Part shown: positions 30,471 to 37,723 of the stretch, in pieces
How the letters are laid out: each line of letters opens with the position of its first letter
Position numbering within the stretch: the first letter of the stretch is position 1
Source of the DNA: a virus
Virus record (IMG/VR): IMGVR_UViG_3300050821_023962
Location: 1-39,862 of that record
Strand: one strand, 5' to 3'
Length of the DNA: 39,862 nt
Made by a program: the position numbers and the translations under genes
Notes under the pieces: generated by a model
Databases searched by the model: none
The model's input: the letters and a program-made list of their open reading frames with translations, nothing else
What the model was told of the DNA's origin: nothing

Positions 30471-30938
30471 CTACTCCTCGTGGTTGAACTGCGCAGCGGC
30501 CACGCCGGTGTAAGCCGGAGCCACGGAGCTCAGGCAGGCGACGCCGATACCGTTAGCGGCCGTCGCCGGCGCGCAGATCTGCGCGCCTTCCGTCCAGGGA
30601 TTCCAGGTGTAGGTCGCGCGCTGGTTAAGGCCCTGATCGAAAAGCGAAGAGTTCGCCGTGTACGTCGGCTCGGCCGAAGCGTTCGTTCCCGCGGCGGCCG
30701 CCGCCGTAGAAGGGTCCGTCGGGTCGATGTTCCGCGGCGTCACCGCCGTGGTTGTTCCCGCCGCCGTGAAGCGCTGGATGATCCATTCCAACACGCCGTC
30801 GGCTGCCGCTCCCAGCGTCGAAAGAACAAACCCGAATATCTTGGGACGCACCGTCGCGGCGCTCGTCAGGACCAGCGGCGTCTTGAACGAGCTGCTTACC
30901 GCGGCGATCGTGCCCGGAGAAAAGAACCTTCTTGCCAT
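30471..30938 (-). CDS. Virion structural-type protein
   Basis: A 155-residue protein with an Ala/Thr/Ser-rich sequence and the segment FTAAGTTTAVTPRNIDP, then SAEPTYTANSSLFD and LNQRATYTWNPW, and an ending PAYTGVAAAQFNHEE. I recognise the pattern (xxQRATxxW, EPTYT, FxxEE ends) from structural proteins of other phages, probably a tail-fibre or head-surface component. First gene of the surface cassette; a run GAGATGAG lies before the ATG. Confidence 0.65.
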   Translation of the reverse strand: MARRFFSPGTIAAVSSSFKTPLVLTSAATVRPKIFGFVLSTLGAAADGVLEWIIQRFTAAGTTTAVTPRNIDPTDPSTAAAAAGTNASAEPTYTANSSLFDQGLNQRATYTWNPWTEGAQICAPATAANGIGVACLSSVAPAYTGVAAAQFNHEE

Positions 30939-30994
30939 AGCTTTCTCACCTCATCTCCTTGAATTTTTGCTGCCGTGCTTCTTGTTTTCAAAAT

Positions 30995-31264
30995 CTACTG
31001 CGAGACCGTGCCCCCGGTGATTTTCTGCTCTGGAGCCGCGGCGACTTCATCCAGGGGATGCTTCTCCGCTGCTCCTGCCATTCCGTGAACCACGATGTAT
31101 CCGCGGTCCTGGTAGTGCCGCAGCGCGTTCGCGTCTCCTCTGGTGCCGCGGACGAGGTTCTCGCCGGGGATCGATTCGATGACGGCCGCGGCTTCTTCCG
31201 CCGAAAGCTTCAGCCATTTGCCCTCGAATCCCTGGTCGATCAGTTGCTTCGCTGACGTGATCAT
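30995..31264 (-). CDS. Small protein of unknown function
   Basis: An 89-residue mixed-charge protein: MITSAKQLIDQG, then EEAAAVIESIPGENLVRG, RHYQDRGYIVVHG. The ATG has GGGAGG upstream. No motif recognised. It sits at the boundary between early genes and the surface cassette. Confidence 0.65.
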   Translation of the reverse strand: MITSAKQLIDQGFEGKWLKLSAEEAAAVIESIPGENLVRGTRGDANALRHYQDRGYIVVHGMAGAAEKHPLDEVAAAPEQKITGGTVSQ

Positions 31265-31282
31265 TTCCCATGCCTCCCTTTT

Positions 31283-31699
31283 TCAGTCTTTGTCTTTTGG
31301 CCCATAGTGCTTCCGCGCATTCTCGACCATCACGCCGCTGTTCCATGCGGCGTTGAACGCGGGAATCACCCACCAAAACTTGTGCTTCGCGTCGTCCCGG
31401 TCTTCGATCCGCTTGATTTCGTAGGACGGCAAAATCAGGAAGCCGGTCATGCCCTGCCGCACCACTTCGCGCTGCGTGAACGGCCCATAGCCGCCGTCGG
31501 TGCAAGGCCCGATGCCGTGGTCAGCGCGGCATCGCACCAGCGAGCGCGTCGCCGCGATCGAGAGGCCCACGCTCAGTGCGGTCGCGACGAGAAACTTTTT
31601 GTCGAATACGCGGTGCTTGATCACTTTCAGTGCCTGCCCATTGGCGGAGCTGCAGAGAATCAGAAGGGCCGCGAGGATGGTGAGCAATTTGCGAATCAT
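31283..31699 (-). CDS. Exported or membrane-anchored protein
   Basis: A 138-residue protein with MIRK basic start and hydrophobic LLTILAALLILCSSANG at 5-21, reading as a signal peptide or anchor (the LILC site lacks a small residue at -1, so not a clear lipobox). The mature part has a second hydrophobic stretch FLVATALSVGLSIA and a Trp-rich end (KFWWVIPAFNAAWNS). The ATG at 31699 is preferred for its GAGG site; a TTG at 31720 overlapping the upstream stop is also possible. Function unknown. Confidence 0.65.
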   Translation of the reverse strand: MIRKLLTILAALLILCSSANGQALKVIKHRVFDKKFLVATALSVGLSIAATRSLVRCRADHGIGPCTDGGYGPFTQREVVRQGMTGFLILPSYEIKRIEDRDDAKHKFWWVIPAFNAAWNSGVMVENARKHYGPKDKD

Positions 31700-31716
31700 C
31701 AGTTTTCGCACCTCGC

Positions 31717-31962
31717 TCAAAATCTATTCGCCATGCTGGGAAACCGTGCGTCGTTTGCGGCATTTCCAAAGTCCTTTTCCCACCTGGTTTGCGCTTCTAG
31801 GTATCGCTCCAGCGATTCCTTATTCACTTTCCACCAGCCGCGCGGCGAGCTCCTCCGCGCCTCGATCATGTGTTCCTCGATCCAGCGCAGCACGCTGTCC
31901 GCGGAGCAGCCCGCAATCCGCGCCGCCGTGCTCACCGAAATTTCTGTCCCGCGGTCAGTCAT
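31717..31962 (-). CDS. Small helix-turn-helix (excisionase-like) protein
   Basis: An 81-residue protein with the HTH_17-like order VSTAARIAGCSADSVLRW, then RRSSPRGWWKVNKESL. Core residues (TAARI, GWW) match the small HTH protein at 24780-24968, so the two are likely paralogs acting on related sites. It could be an early regulator or a transposition/excision helper. It overlaps the upstream gene by 8 bp. Confidence 0.75.
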   Translation of the reverse strand: MTDRGTEISVSTAARIAGCSADSVLRWIEEHMIEARRSSPRGWWKVNKESLERYLEAQTRWEKDFGNAANDARFPSMANRF

Positions 31963-32164
31963 CGCACTCCCACAGCGCCATCACCATCCGCGCGATCTTC
32001 CGCCCGTCGAGTTCTGGCGCGCTCCGCTCGATCGCGCGGATGATCCGTTCCTGCGCCACCACCGGCGCGCAGTAGTCGTAGCCGCCAGGCGAATTCATCG
32101 CCACAAGCGCGCGGCGATAACTGCGCACGACCCGCTCCCGCCGGTGATGGCTCTTCAGGTTCAC
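31955..32164 (-). CDS. Small basic protein
   Basis: A 69-residue protein from a GTG start overlapping the upstream stop as GTGA. N-terminus is His/Arg-rich (KSHHRRERVVRSYRRA), C-terminus has ERIIRAIERSAPELDGRKIA. Possible DNA-binding role; family not recognised. Confidence 0.6.
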   Translation of the reverse strand: MNLKSHHRRERVVRSYRRALVAMNSPGGYDYCAPVVAQERIIRAIERSAPELDGRKIARMVMALWECDD

Positions 32165-32406
32165 GCCGCCGATGCTCCGCTCTCCCGCTTCCTCCGCGGC
32201 TTGGCCGTGTTCCTCGAGATCCGTCTCAGTACGTTAGGAATATTTTGAAAGCGCGCGCAGCTAAGAAGCGCGTTCAGCTTCCTCAGCTCATCGCGCACTT
32301 CTTCCATGACGTTCCGGCAGCTCTCCATCATTTCCAGTTGCTCAAAACCGCTCTTGTACAGATAGGACGGCCGGTGCTTTTTCAAGTTGCGCGTTGTCTC
32401 GCTCAT
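32161..32406 (-). CDS. Small basic helical protein
   Basis: An 81-residue Arg/Lys-rich helical protein (FEQLEMMESCRNVMEEVRDE, then ELRKLNALLSC) ending RRKRESGASAA. The ATG overlaps the nucleotidyltransferase stop as ATGA. It may partner the nucleotidyltransferase or bind DNA; no motif recognised. Confidence 0.6.
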   Translation of the reverse strand: MSETTRNLKKHRPSYLYKSGFEQLEMMESCRNVMEEVRDELRKLNALLSCARFQNIPNVLRRISRNTAKPRRKRESGASAA

Positions 32407-33014
32407 GCTGTCGCTCCTCGCATCCACGACGGCCGCCCGTTCGCGCACTCGCGCTCGTTCGGCGCCGGCGTCGGAATCCCCAGCGCCTTGAAAATCTCTT
32501 CCTCGCTCTTCGCGCGGATCAGCCGCGAGTTCAGCGTCCGCTGCGCGATGTGGTCGTACTGCCCAGGCACCTCGAGCCCGGAGCCGTCGGCGTGCAGCTT
32601 TCCGCCGCAGGCTCTCGCTCGCGCGCACATATATATGTTGTGTTCCGCCGAGCCGGTCCGGATCAGCAGCAGCGTCGCCCAGCTCTCCTCTGTCGCCACG
32701 TACACGTCCACGGAAATCAGCTTGCTGCCCATCCAGGCTTTCCCGCGGAGCAGCCGCTGCCCTTCCGCCGTCATCGAGGCGAAGTAGCCGCACAGCGCTT
32801 CGTAAAAATCCGTCTCCGCCAGCTCCGCCGCGTTTCCGAAGAGAGACTTCCTCGATTTCATCTTCGGGATCACCACCAGGTCGATGTCCTTCACCCACGG
32901 CTTCCCGCGCCGGATCGAGCCGGCAATCTCGATGCGCTCGCAGAGCGGCCCAAAAGCCTGCGCGATCTCCAGCGCCTTTTTTCCTGCCGCCTCTAGCGAA
33001 AATCTCTCATTCAT
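32403..33014 (-). CDS. Compact PolX-type nucleotidyltransferase
   Basis: A 203-residue protein with the catalytic signature of the polymerase-beta/nucleotidyltransferase fold: AGSIRR with Gly-Ser at 32-33, KDIDLVVIP with Asp43 and Asp45, and SVDVYVA with Asp103 as third carboxylate. It has neither the helix-hairpin-helix nor the PHP parts of full PolX enzymes, so it may be a nucleotidyltransferase (gap-filling, terminal or tRNA/RNA modifying). It lies inside a chain of zinc-ribbon early genes coupled by ATGA overlaps. Substrate unknown. Confidence 0.75.
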   Translation of the reverse strand: MNERFSLEAAGKKALEIAQAFGPLCERIEIAGSIRRGKPWVKDIDLVVIPKMKSRKSLFGNAAELAETDFYEALCGYFASMTAEGQRLLRGKAWMGSKLISVDVYVATEESWATLLLIRTGSAEHNIYMCARARACGGKLHADGSGLEVPGQYDHIAQRTLNSRLIRAKSEEEIFKALGIPTPAPNERECANGRPSWMRGATA

Positions 33015-33229
33015 TTCCGCAGCCTCGTGGTGTTCACCCGCAGCCATTCGATGGCGTCGTCCCAGGTGTTTGCGTAGCCCTCGCGCCGATAGAGCGCCGT
33101 GCGCGTTTCCTTTGGCAGCGCGAAATAACAATCGCGGCAGAAACTTTGGCCGCGTTCCTTTGCGCCGCCGCAGACGCACGCCTGGCCGGCCAGTTCGCGG
33201 AACGCCTGCTGCTGCAGCGATTCGTTCAT
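33011..33229 (-). CDS. Zinc-ribbon protein
   Basis: A 72-residue protein with CVCG and CRDCY cysteine pairs (four Cys), then LPKETRTALYRREGYANTWD and ending LRVNTTRLRK. A small metal-binding ribbon with a basic tail. Coupled by ATGA to its neighbours. Nucleic-acid binding is likely but unproven. Confidence 0.7.
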   Translation of the reverse strand: MNESLQQQAFRELAGQACVCGGAKERGQSFCRDCYFALPKETRTALYRREGYANTWDDAIEWLRVNTTRLRK

Positions 33230-33429
33230 TCGCCCAGCTCCTCGTCCAGTTCGTCCAGGTCTTCGTCCGCTGCCGCCTGCACGCGAGGGCAGCCAGTCAC
33301 GGGACATTCCCAAATCGTCCGCTTCGCACGGCGCCTCTCCGTGGCGGCGGCTCGTCCGCCTGCCATCACAAACGGCCGCACTGATTCCTTCGCAAGCATC
33401 TCTGTCCCTACGTGCAGCGGACATTTCAC
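33226..33429 (-). CDS. Zinc-binding small protein
   Basis: A 67-residue protein: CPLHVGTE at the start and CPVTGCP later (three Cys and one His), with a basic middle and an acidic tail DEDLDELDEELGE. It likely binds zinc. GTG start overlaps the upstream stop as GTGA. Confidence 0.65.
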   Translation of the reverse strand: MKCPLHVGTEMLAKESVRPFVMAGGRAAATERRRAKRTIWECPVTGCPRVQAAADEDLDELDEELGE

Positions 33430-33635
33430 GGCAACACCACCACGTTTCCTTGCGTCTGTGCGCCGACGACGGCTGGCGTATTTGTCGAACGGCAAAACAG
33501 CACTCCGTCGCGGAACAGTTGCCCGACAGGAAGATGGAGACGCGCGAGCTCATCGGCGGCCAGGTCAGGCAAAGTAATCGTGGTCGTCTCCTTCGTGTCG
33601 GTATCCTCGATTTTTATTTCCACTCGATAGCTCAT
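33426..33635 (-). CDS. Small beta-rich protein
   Basis: A 69-residue protein with strand-like EIKIEDTDTKETTTITLPD and a second part FRDGVLFCRSTNTPAVVG. ATG overlaps the upstream stop as ATGA. No function recognised. Confidence 0.6.
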   Translation of the reverse strand: MSYRVEIKIEDTDTKETTTITLPDLAADELARLHLPVGQLFRDGVLFCRSTNTPAVVGAQTQGNVVVLP

Positions 33636-34159
33636 GCGGCCCCCTTCAGATTGAGCACGCGGCAGTACCAGCAAAGCTCATCGCAGACTTTGTTGAAGTG
33701 CCGCGCCAGATCGGTGTTCTTCATCGCGCGCCACTGGTGGTGCCACTTCCCGAAGACGTGCACCACGCTTCCGCCTGTCACTTCGTAGAAAAGGCCCTCG
33801 CGGCAAACGAAAGAGATTCGCGGCCAGGTCCTCGGCGTGTCCGTGCATTCCGCGAGCTTCGTGCACGTCCCACGCAAATAAAAAATCACCGTGTTGTGGT
33901 AGCAGCAGTAAGGCTGCAGCCGGTCCGATGGATTGACCGAGAGCGGCTCCAGCAGATAGACCAGCTGCTTGTGGCTCTGTTCCCATTTCAAATCCGCGGC
34001 CCACTGCACCATCCAGCCGTGCGGCGTCCACGCATTCATCGAAAGCTCGTCCCAAAAGCACCACGGCAAATGCCGCGACATTTCCTGCGTCCACCTGCGG
34101 CCCTGCCGCACGACGACTTCCTCGGTGCGCGTCGAGGCGATATGTGCTGCGCTGCTCAT
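33632..34159 (-). CDS. Trp/Cys-rich protein of unknown function
   Basis: A 175-residue protein rich in Trp, His and Cys (SRHLPWCFWDEL, CCYHNTVIFYLRGTCTKLAE, CDELCWYCRVLNLKG). Cysteines in pairs near the end suggest metal binding. It resembles no family I can name. ATG overlaps the neighbour as ATGA, as in the whole early block. Confidence 0.65.
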   Translation of the reverse strand: MSSAAHIASTRTEEVVVRQGRRWTQEMSRHLPWCFWDELSMNAWTPHGWMVQWAADLKWEQSHKQLVYLLEPLSVNPSDRLQPYCCYHNTVIFYLRGTCTKLAECTDTPRTWPRISFVCREGLFYEVTGGSVVHVFGKWHHQWRAMKNTDLARHFNKVCDELCWYCRVLNLKGAA

Positions 34160-34485
34160 GCAACCCTCATCGCGCGGCGAGCGATCTCGCCGCGGTTGCG
34201 CTCGCATTTTTCACAGCTCCGCTCGTCGATTCGGTTCATACGCGCGCCTGGGTTCGCGCGGAACTCGCTACGGACGACCCTCCTAAGGGCGGCCAGAAAT
34301 GCAGCGCTTCTGTCGCCGTAGCTCAGCGTAGTAATGTTCAGCTCGCGCATCGTGCGCGCAACGAGCTCGTCGGCCTTCGCGACGCAGCACTCGAAGCAGA
34401 GCACCGGAGCCGTCGCCGCCGCGATCTGCTGCTCCGCCGCCACTGCGTCCAGATCCGCCGCGCTCGGCAATCCCTGCGTGATCAT
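34156..34485 (-). CDS. Cys-pair early protein
   Basis: A 109-residue protein: helical N-terminus, CFECCVAKADEL, then RMNRIDERSCEKCERN near the C-terminus (two Cys pairs). A possible zinc module. ATG overlaps the neighbour as ATGA. Function unknown. Confidence 0.65.
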   Translation of the reverse strand: MITQGLPSAADLDAVAAEQQIAAATAPVLCFECCVAKADELVARTMRELNITTLSYGDRSAAFLAALRRVVRSEFRANPGARMNRIDERSCEKCERNRGEIARRAMRVA

Positions 34486-34745
34486 GCGCGCCTCCGTTTC
34501 CACGGCTTCGCGTCGAGCAACTTCACATCCCACGATCCCAAGAGCACAGGCGTTCTCTCGTCCTTGACCAGGCAGCGCGTGTTCGTGCAGACCGTTTTTC
34601 CCGTGTTGGCCCATCCGCATTTCGTGAAGTACGTGTGGCTGTTTCCATTCGCGTCCACCGAGACGATGCAAATCGAGCATCCGGAGCGATCCGTGCAGCC
34701 GCAGAAGCGGCACCGGCCACGCGCAATTCTTCCTCGCGCGCTCAC
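34482..34745 (-). CDS. Cys-rich zinc-ribbon protein
   Basis: An 87-residue protein with eight cysteines in pairs: CRFCGCTDRSGCSIC, then KCGWAN and CTNTRC. The spacing suggests two zinc sites. Basic C-terminus (PWKRRRA). GTG start overlaps the upstream stop as GTGA. Probably a small nucleic-acid or protein-binding zinc ribbon. Confidence 0.65.
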   Translation of the reverse strand: MSARGRIARGRCRFCGCTDRSGCSICIVSVDANGNSHTYFTKCGWANTGKTVCTNTRCLVKDERTPVLLGSWDVKLLDAKPWKRRRA

Positions 34746-34924
34746 GCCGCCCCCTTCGCGAGCTTCCTCAGCCGTCGCTCGATTGCCAGTCGCACGCTTT
34801 TCTGCAAGCCGTAAACTTTGAGAGCGGCTCGGCACTGCGCCGCGTCGAAGTCCTTCACGCAAGCCAGCCGGCTTTCGGCATCGACCCAATATCCGTAGGT
34901 GCACTTGAACGGGCTGTCCTTCAC
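34742..34924 (-). CDS. Small early protein
   Basis: A 60-residue protein: KDSPFKCTYGYWVDAESR, then CVKDFDAAQCRAALKVYG and a basic end RLAIERRLRKLAKG. Three cysteines, one near the start. GTG start overlaps the upstream stop as GTGA. Unknown function. Confidence 0.6.
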   Translation of the reverse strand: MKDSPFKCTYGYWVDAESRLACVKDFDAAQCRAALKVYGLQKSVRLAIERRLRKLAKGAA

Positions 34925-35385
34925 GCGGCCTCCTTCGGCTTCTCCGCATCGAGCTTCAGCATCGCCTGGCCAAACATCCGCGCCACGAGTTGCTTGCCCG
35001 TCAGCGCGCGCAGCCGCCGCAGCAGCGCGTAGACTTCGCCCCACAGCGGCGTAATCGCCAGCTCCAGGTCGTTCGCGTTGGCGATCAGAAAATAGCCGCA
35101 TGGCTTTCCGCGCGATCCGCCGATCGGAATCTTGTGCAGAAGCACCGCCAGCTCCACCACTCCGGAGATCTCCCGCCGCGTCTTCTCGCACCATTCCATT
35201 CCCGCCGCGTGCGCCACGTCCTCGCTGCGGATCGCCTTCGCCGCGCCTTTGTGTCCCGCAATCACGCGCAAGATTTCCTTATCTCGCTCGCCGAAGACGT
35301 CGGACTGCAGCGCCGCCGTCACCAGCGCGTCCAGCTCGCGCCAACGATCGAAGTGCGTCATCCCGAGTTGAAGCTGCTCGCTCAT
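34921..35385 (-). CDS. Winged-helix-like early protein
   Basis: A 154-residue protein with an N-terminal helix, the segment IRSEDVAHAAGMEWCEKTRR like a helix-turn-helix, then KIPIGGSRGKPCGYFLIANA, a wing-like strand found in small phage DNA-binding proteins, and a helical Leu/Arg-rich C-terminus. It is coupled to the MazG-like gene by ATGA. Possibly a regulator or replication accessory; function not established. Confidence 0.65.
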   Translation of the reverse strand: MSEQLQLGMTHFDRWRELDALVTAALQSDVFGERDKEILRVIAGHKGAAKAIRSEDVAHAAGMEWCEKTRREISGVVELAVLLHKIPIGGSRGKPCGYFLIANANDLELAITPLWGEVYALLRRLRALTGKQLVARMFGQAMLKLDAEKPKEAA

Positions 35386-35765
35386 TGGTCGTGATGGTCC
35401 TCGCGCCACTTCTGCGGGACGCCGAGCGCATCATCTGCTTCTGCCGTCGGTCGGGGGACGATCGAGCGGTCGCGAACGTGATAGCCGTGCCCCGTACCAT
35501 CGCGCTTCCACTCACGCGCGCGGTTCACGGCCATCTTTCTTTCAACTTCGATGGTCAGCTCAACGCCTAGCCGTGTCGCCAATCTCGCGAGGACAATCAC
35601 AACGTCCGCCATTTCCTCCGCCGCCTTAGGGTGTCTATCGTCCGCCGTGAGCGCGCGCAGCAGTTCGGCCATCTCCTCATTCGCCCGCGCGGCCACGCGT
35701 GCGTTCGATCCAACCGGCCCAAAGGCTTCCTCGGCCCAATCGCTGATGCTTTGCTGCGTTTCCAT
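35382..35765 (-). CDS. MazG-like nucleotide pyrophosphohydrolase
   Basis: A 127-residue protein with the MazG/all-alpha NTP pyrophosphatase motif: ANEEMAELLRAL at about 28-39 and AAEEMADVVIVLARL at about 48-62, where the Glu/Glu/Asp residues bind magnesium. These enzymes hydrolyse NTPs or dNTPs and can lower ppGpp or abnormal nucleotides; phages carry them for metabolic control. The C-terminal tail is charged and has no motif. It follows a hairpin-rich gap. Confidence 0.8.
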   Translation of the reverse strand: METQQSISDWAEEAFGPVGSNARVAARANEEMAELLRALTADDRHPKAAEEMADVVIVLARLATRLGVELTIEVERKMAVNRAREWKRDGTGHGYHVRDRSIVPRPTAEADDALGVPQKWREDHHDQ

Positions 35766-35791
35766 CGCCTCACCTCGAAAACTTTCCGGCC

Positions 35792-35859
35792 GGAGCAGCC
35801 CAGCCCCCTTAGGGCACGGTCTGCTCCAGCCGCTGTTCCGCGTCCAGCTAGGCGCGGAA
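35792..35859 (-). other. Paired hairpins before the MazG-like gene
   Basis: The 103-bp gap 35766-35868 holds two perfect inverted repeats: 35836-35842/35853-35859 (TTCCGCG/CGCGGAA, 7 bp, 10-base loop) and 35792-35798/35821-35827 (GGAGCAG/CTGCTCC, 7 bp, 22-base loop). No T-run is present. This is the only real break in the early operon and may hold a promoter, attenuator or processing site. Confidence 0.45.
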
Positions 35860-35868
35860 TCTCTCGCT

Positions 35869-36342
35869 TCACAAACTCGCTTCGGCGCTCCGCTTCAGCA
35901 GCTCCGCTTTTTTCTCCAGCGGCATCGCGGCCCACAGCGCTTCGCAAAGTTCTTCCATCGCAGTCGTCGCGCCGTTGCCGTTCGAGGATTTTGTTGCCGC
36001 TTTCGCGGTCCGTCCTCTCTTCGCCGCGCGCGTCTTTCCGCTGACGTTGACGATGTCGCGCACCGTCCCCCATCCGACGCCATGCTTCATCGCGATCGCG
36101 TTCAGGTTCGTTCCGTCGGCCGCGTCCTTCCGGATCGCCTCTCTGGTCGCTTCGTCGATTCGTTTCGCCATCGTTGTGTCCTTCCTTTTCTCTTTCAGAA
36201 CTTCCGCCGCCAGCTGCGTCTTCACGCCCTTCGAAGGTTTTTCGCGGAAGCACTCGTCGCACATCAGCGTCCCCGCCACTTCGTGGCTCGCGATGCTCAA
36301 TCGTCCGCGCGCCTTGCAGGGCATGCACCATTCGAGCGCCAT
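35869..36342 (-). CDS. Zinc-finger plus helix-turn-helix early protein
   Basis: A 157-residue protein. The first 35 residues carry CMPCKARGRLSIAS and CDECFREKP, a Cys4-like module. After a linker, residues about 65-105 (TREAIRKDAADGTNLNAIAM) read as a helix-turn-helix, then a basic stretch TRAAKRGRTAKAATKSS and an acidic helical end. An internal ATG (MAKRID) has AAGGAAGGA upstream, so a shorter HTH-only form may also be made. Start ATG overlaps the upstream stop as TGATG. Confidence 0.65.
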   Translation of the reverse strand: MALEWCMPCKARGRLSIASHEVAGTLMCDECFREKPSKGVKTQLAAEVLKEKRKDTTMAKRIDEATREAIRKDAADGTNLNAIAMKHGVGWGTVRDIVNVSGKTRAAKRGRTAKAATKSSNGNGATTAMEELCEALWAAMPLEKKAELLKRSAEASL

Positions 36343-36761
36343 CAGCAGCTCCCGCTGCACACGCCGCAGACCAGCACCACGCGCGCCGCGAATTTTCCGT
36401 CTCGCCGAATCACGTTTCTCTCCATCGGCTTCAGCGCTCCGCGCCCAGCCCGTCCGGGCAATCCTGGTCCGCCACAAAAGTGGCAGCGCTTTCGCGTCGC
36501 GCGATAGCGCCGCTGTCTCCCACGCCGCGCGGCGTCGGCATTCTCTTTGCGCCATCGCGCCGTCGCCCGCAGGGATTTCCGGTGATTCGCCGGCTTGCTG
36601 CGCCACACGGCGCTCTTTTCCGCGTGCGCTTTCCGGAACTCTTCCTCGCGAGCTCTCTGCCGCCACCACGCTCGCCAGTAGCGTCTCTTGAACGCCGCGC
36701 TGCTCCAGCACCGCCGGAACGTTTTCGGAAAGCGGATCGGCAGTTGTCCCGCAGTCCTCAC
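36342..36761 (-). CDS. Arg-rich zinc-finger protein
   Basis: A 139-residue highly basic protein with CHFCGG and CGVCSGSC cysteine pairs near the C-terminus, so probably a zinc-binding nucleic-acid protein, perhaps HNH-like. The basic middle (AFKRRYWRAWWRQRAREEE) is unusual. GTG start overlaps the preceding stop as GTGA. Identity uncertain. Confidence 0.6.
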   Translation of the reverse strand: MRTAGQLPIRFPKTFRRCWSSAAFKRRYWRAWWRQRAREEEFRKAHAEKSAVWRSKPANHRKSLRATARWRKENADAARRGRQRRYRATRKRCHFCGGPGLPGRAGRGALKPMERNVIRRDGKFAARVVLVCGVCSGSC

Positions 36762-37006
36762 GCCTTCACCGCCATCGCCTCTTTTGCCTTCGCTTGCTCG
36801 GCCGCGGCGTCGCACTCCGCGCATTTCGTTCGTCCCTCGCGGTTGATGAACCAGGCATGCTCCGTCTTGCAGCTTAGGCAGCGCACCGGCAGCCGCAGCA
36901 GGACGTGGATCGTCCCGTCCGGCAGCGACTTCCACTCCTCGATCGCGCTGGCCATTTCGAGCGTCACGATGTCCATCGTGTGCGTCGTCCTTGCCGTCGC
37001 GTTCAT
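36758..37006 (-). CDS. Zinc-ribbon protein
   Basis: An 82-residue protein with CLSCKTEHAW and CAECDAAAEQ, a CxxC-n-CxxC ribbon, next to DGTIHVLLRLPVR. The ATG at 37006 is chosen because it overlaps the upstream stop as ATGA; an in-frame ATG at 37015 is also possible. Probably metal-binding; function unknown. Confidence 0.65.
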   Translation of the reverse strand: MNATARTTHTMDIVTLEMASAIEEWKSLPDGTIHVLLRLPVRCLSCKTEHAWFINREGRTKCAECDAAAEQAKAKEAMAVKA

Positions 37007-37359
37007 TGCAGCCACCGTCCGCGCGCCGCAGCGCGCCCATCGAACACTTCCTGCTCGCGAGCAACATCTCCAGGAAGGCCGACGGCTGCAGTCGGAGGCT
37101 TAGGGCGTTCATTCTTTGAAAGCCCCTCGCTAACCTTGTCGGCCCGTTCGGCCTTCCCGAAGCTCTTTAGAAATCCGAGTGCGCGGCGCCCGAGCCAGCG
37201 CACCGCGCCGAGAATCAGCGCCGCGTAGATCAGCACTCCCACGAGCACGGCGATGATCGCGCCCGTAGACACGCCCACAAATACGGCCACGGGCATCAGC
37301 AGCGCCGTCGCCAGCGCCTTGAAAAATTTCTCCGCCCCGCCGATCGCTTTGTAGGTCAT
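37003..37359 (-). CDS. Membrane protein
   Basis: A 118-residue protein with two hydrophobic segments joined closely (about 10-35 and 37-52), then a basic helix and a flexible tail. The ATG at 37359 has GGAGG upstream and is preferred over an in-frame ATG at 37419. An early membrane protein of a phage may alter the host envelope or superinfection; the role is unknown. Confidence 0.65.
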   Translation of the reverse strand: MTYKAIGGAEKFFKALATALLMPVAVFVGVSTGAIIAVLVGVLIYAALILGAVRWLGRRALGFLKSFGKAERADKVSEGLSKNERPKPPTAAVGLPGDVAREQEVFDGRAAARGRWLQ

Positions 37360-37378
37360 CGCCAGTCGTCCCTCCGGT

Positions 37379-37723
37379 CTAAAGCGGAGCCTTTCGGTTT
37401 GCCCAGGCCGCGCCTTCATTCGCCGCGTTCGTGATGTGCGGCACGCAATAGCGGAAGCTCGTCACCACCGCGCCAAGCTTCGCGGCCACCTCGAAGGCCG
37501 TCTGAATGCCCAGGCAGATCCAGCTCGTCGCGATGTCCGTCCTCGCGGCCCATCGGCGCACGACCTCTTCCTCCGTCGGCTCGCGTGCGTCGCCCAGCTT
37601 CGGCCGGTAATAAAGTTCCGCGCGGCTCTGTCCGCTGGCCTTCATCTGCTCAAGAAAGAATTCGCGGATCTCCGCGAAGCGCTGCTCCACGTTCTTTCCG
37701 TTCCGGTCGCGCTCGTCGCTCAC
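37379..37723 (-). CDS. Small early protein
   Basis: A 114-residue protein: charged helix RFAEIREFFLEQMKASG, YYRPKLGDAREPTEEEVVRR, a hydrophobic stretch WICLGIQTAFEVAAKLGAVV and ending HITNAANEG. GTG start overlaps the upstream stop as GTGA. No family recognised. Confidence 0.6.
   Translation of the reverse strand: MSDERDRNGKNVEQRFAEIREFFLEQMKASGQSRAELYYRPKLGDAREPTEEEVVRRWAARTDIATSWICLGIQTAFEVAAKLGAVVTSFRYCVPHITNAANEGAAWANRKAPL

Noticed and set aside
26575-30938. Diversity-generating retroelement next to fibre genes
   Set aside because: No reverse transcriptase gene and no template/variable repeat pair were seen; the repeats are in-gene duplications.
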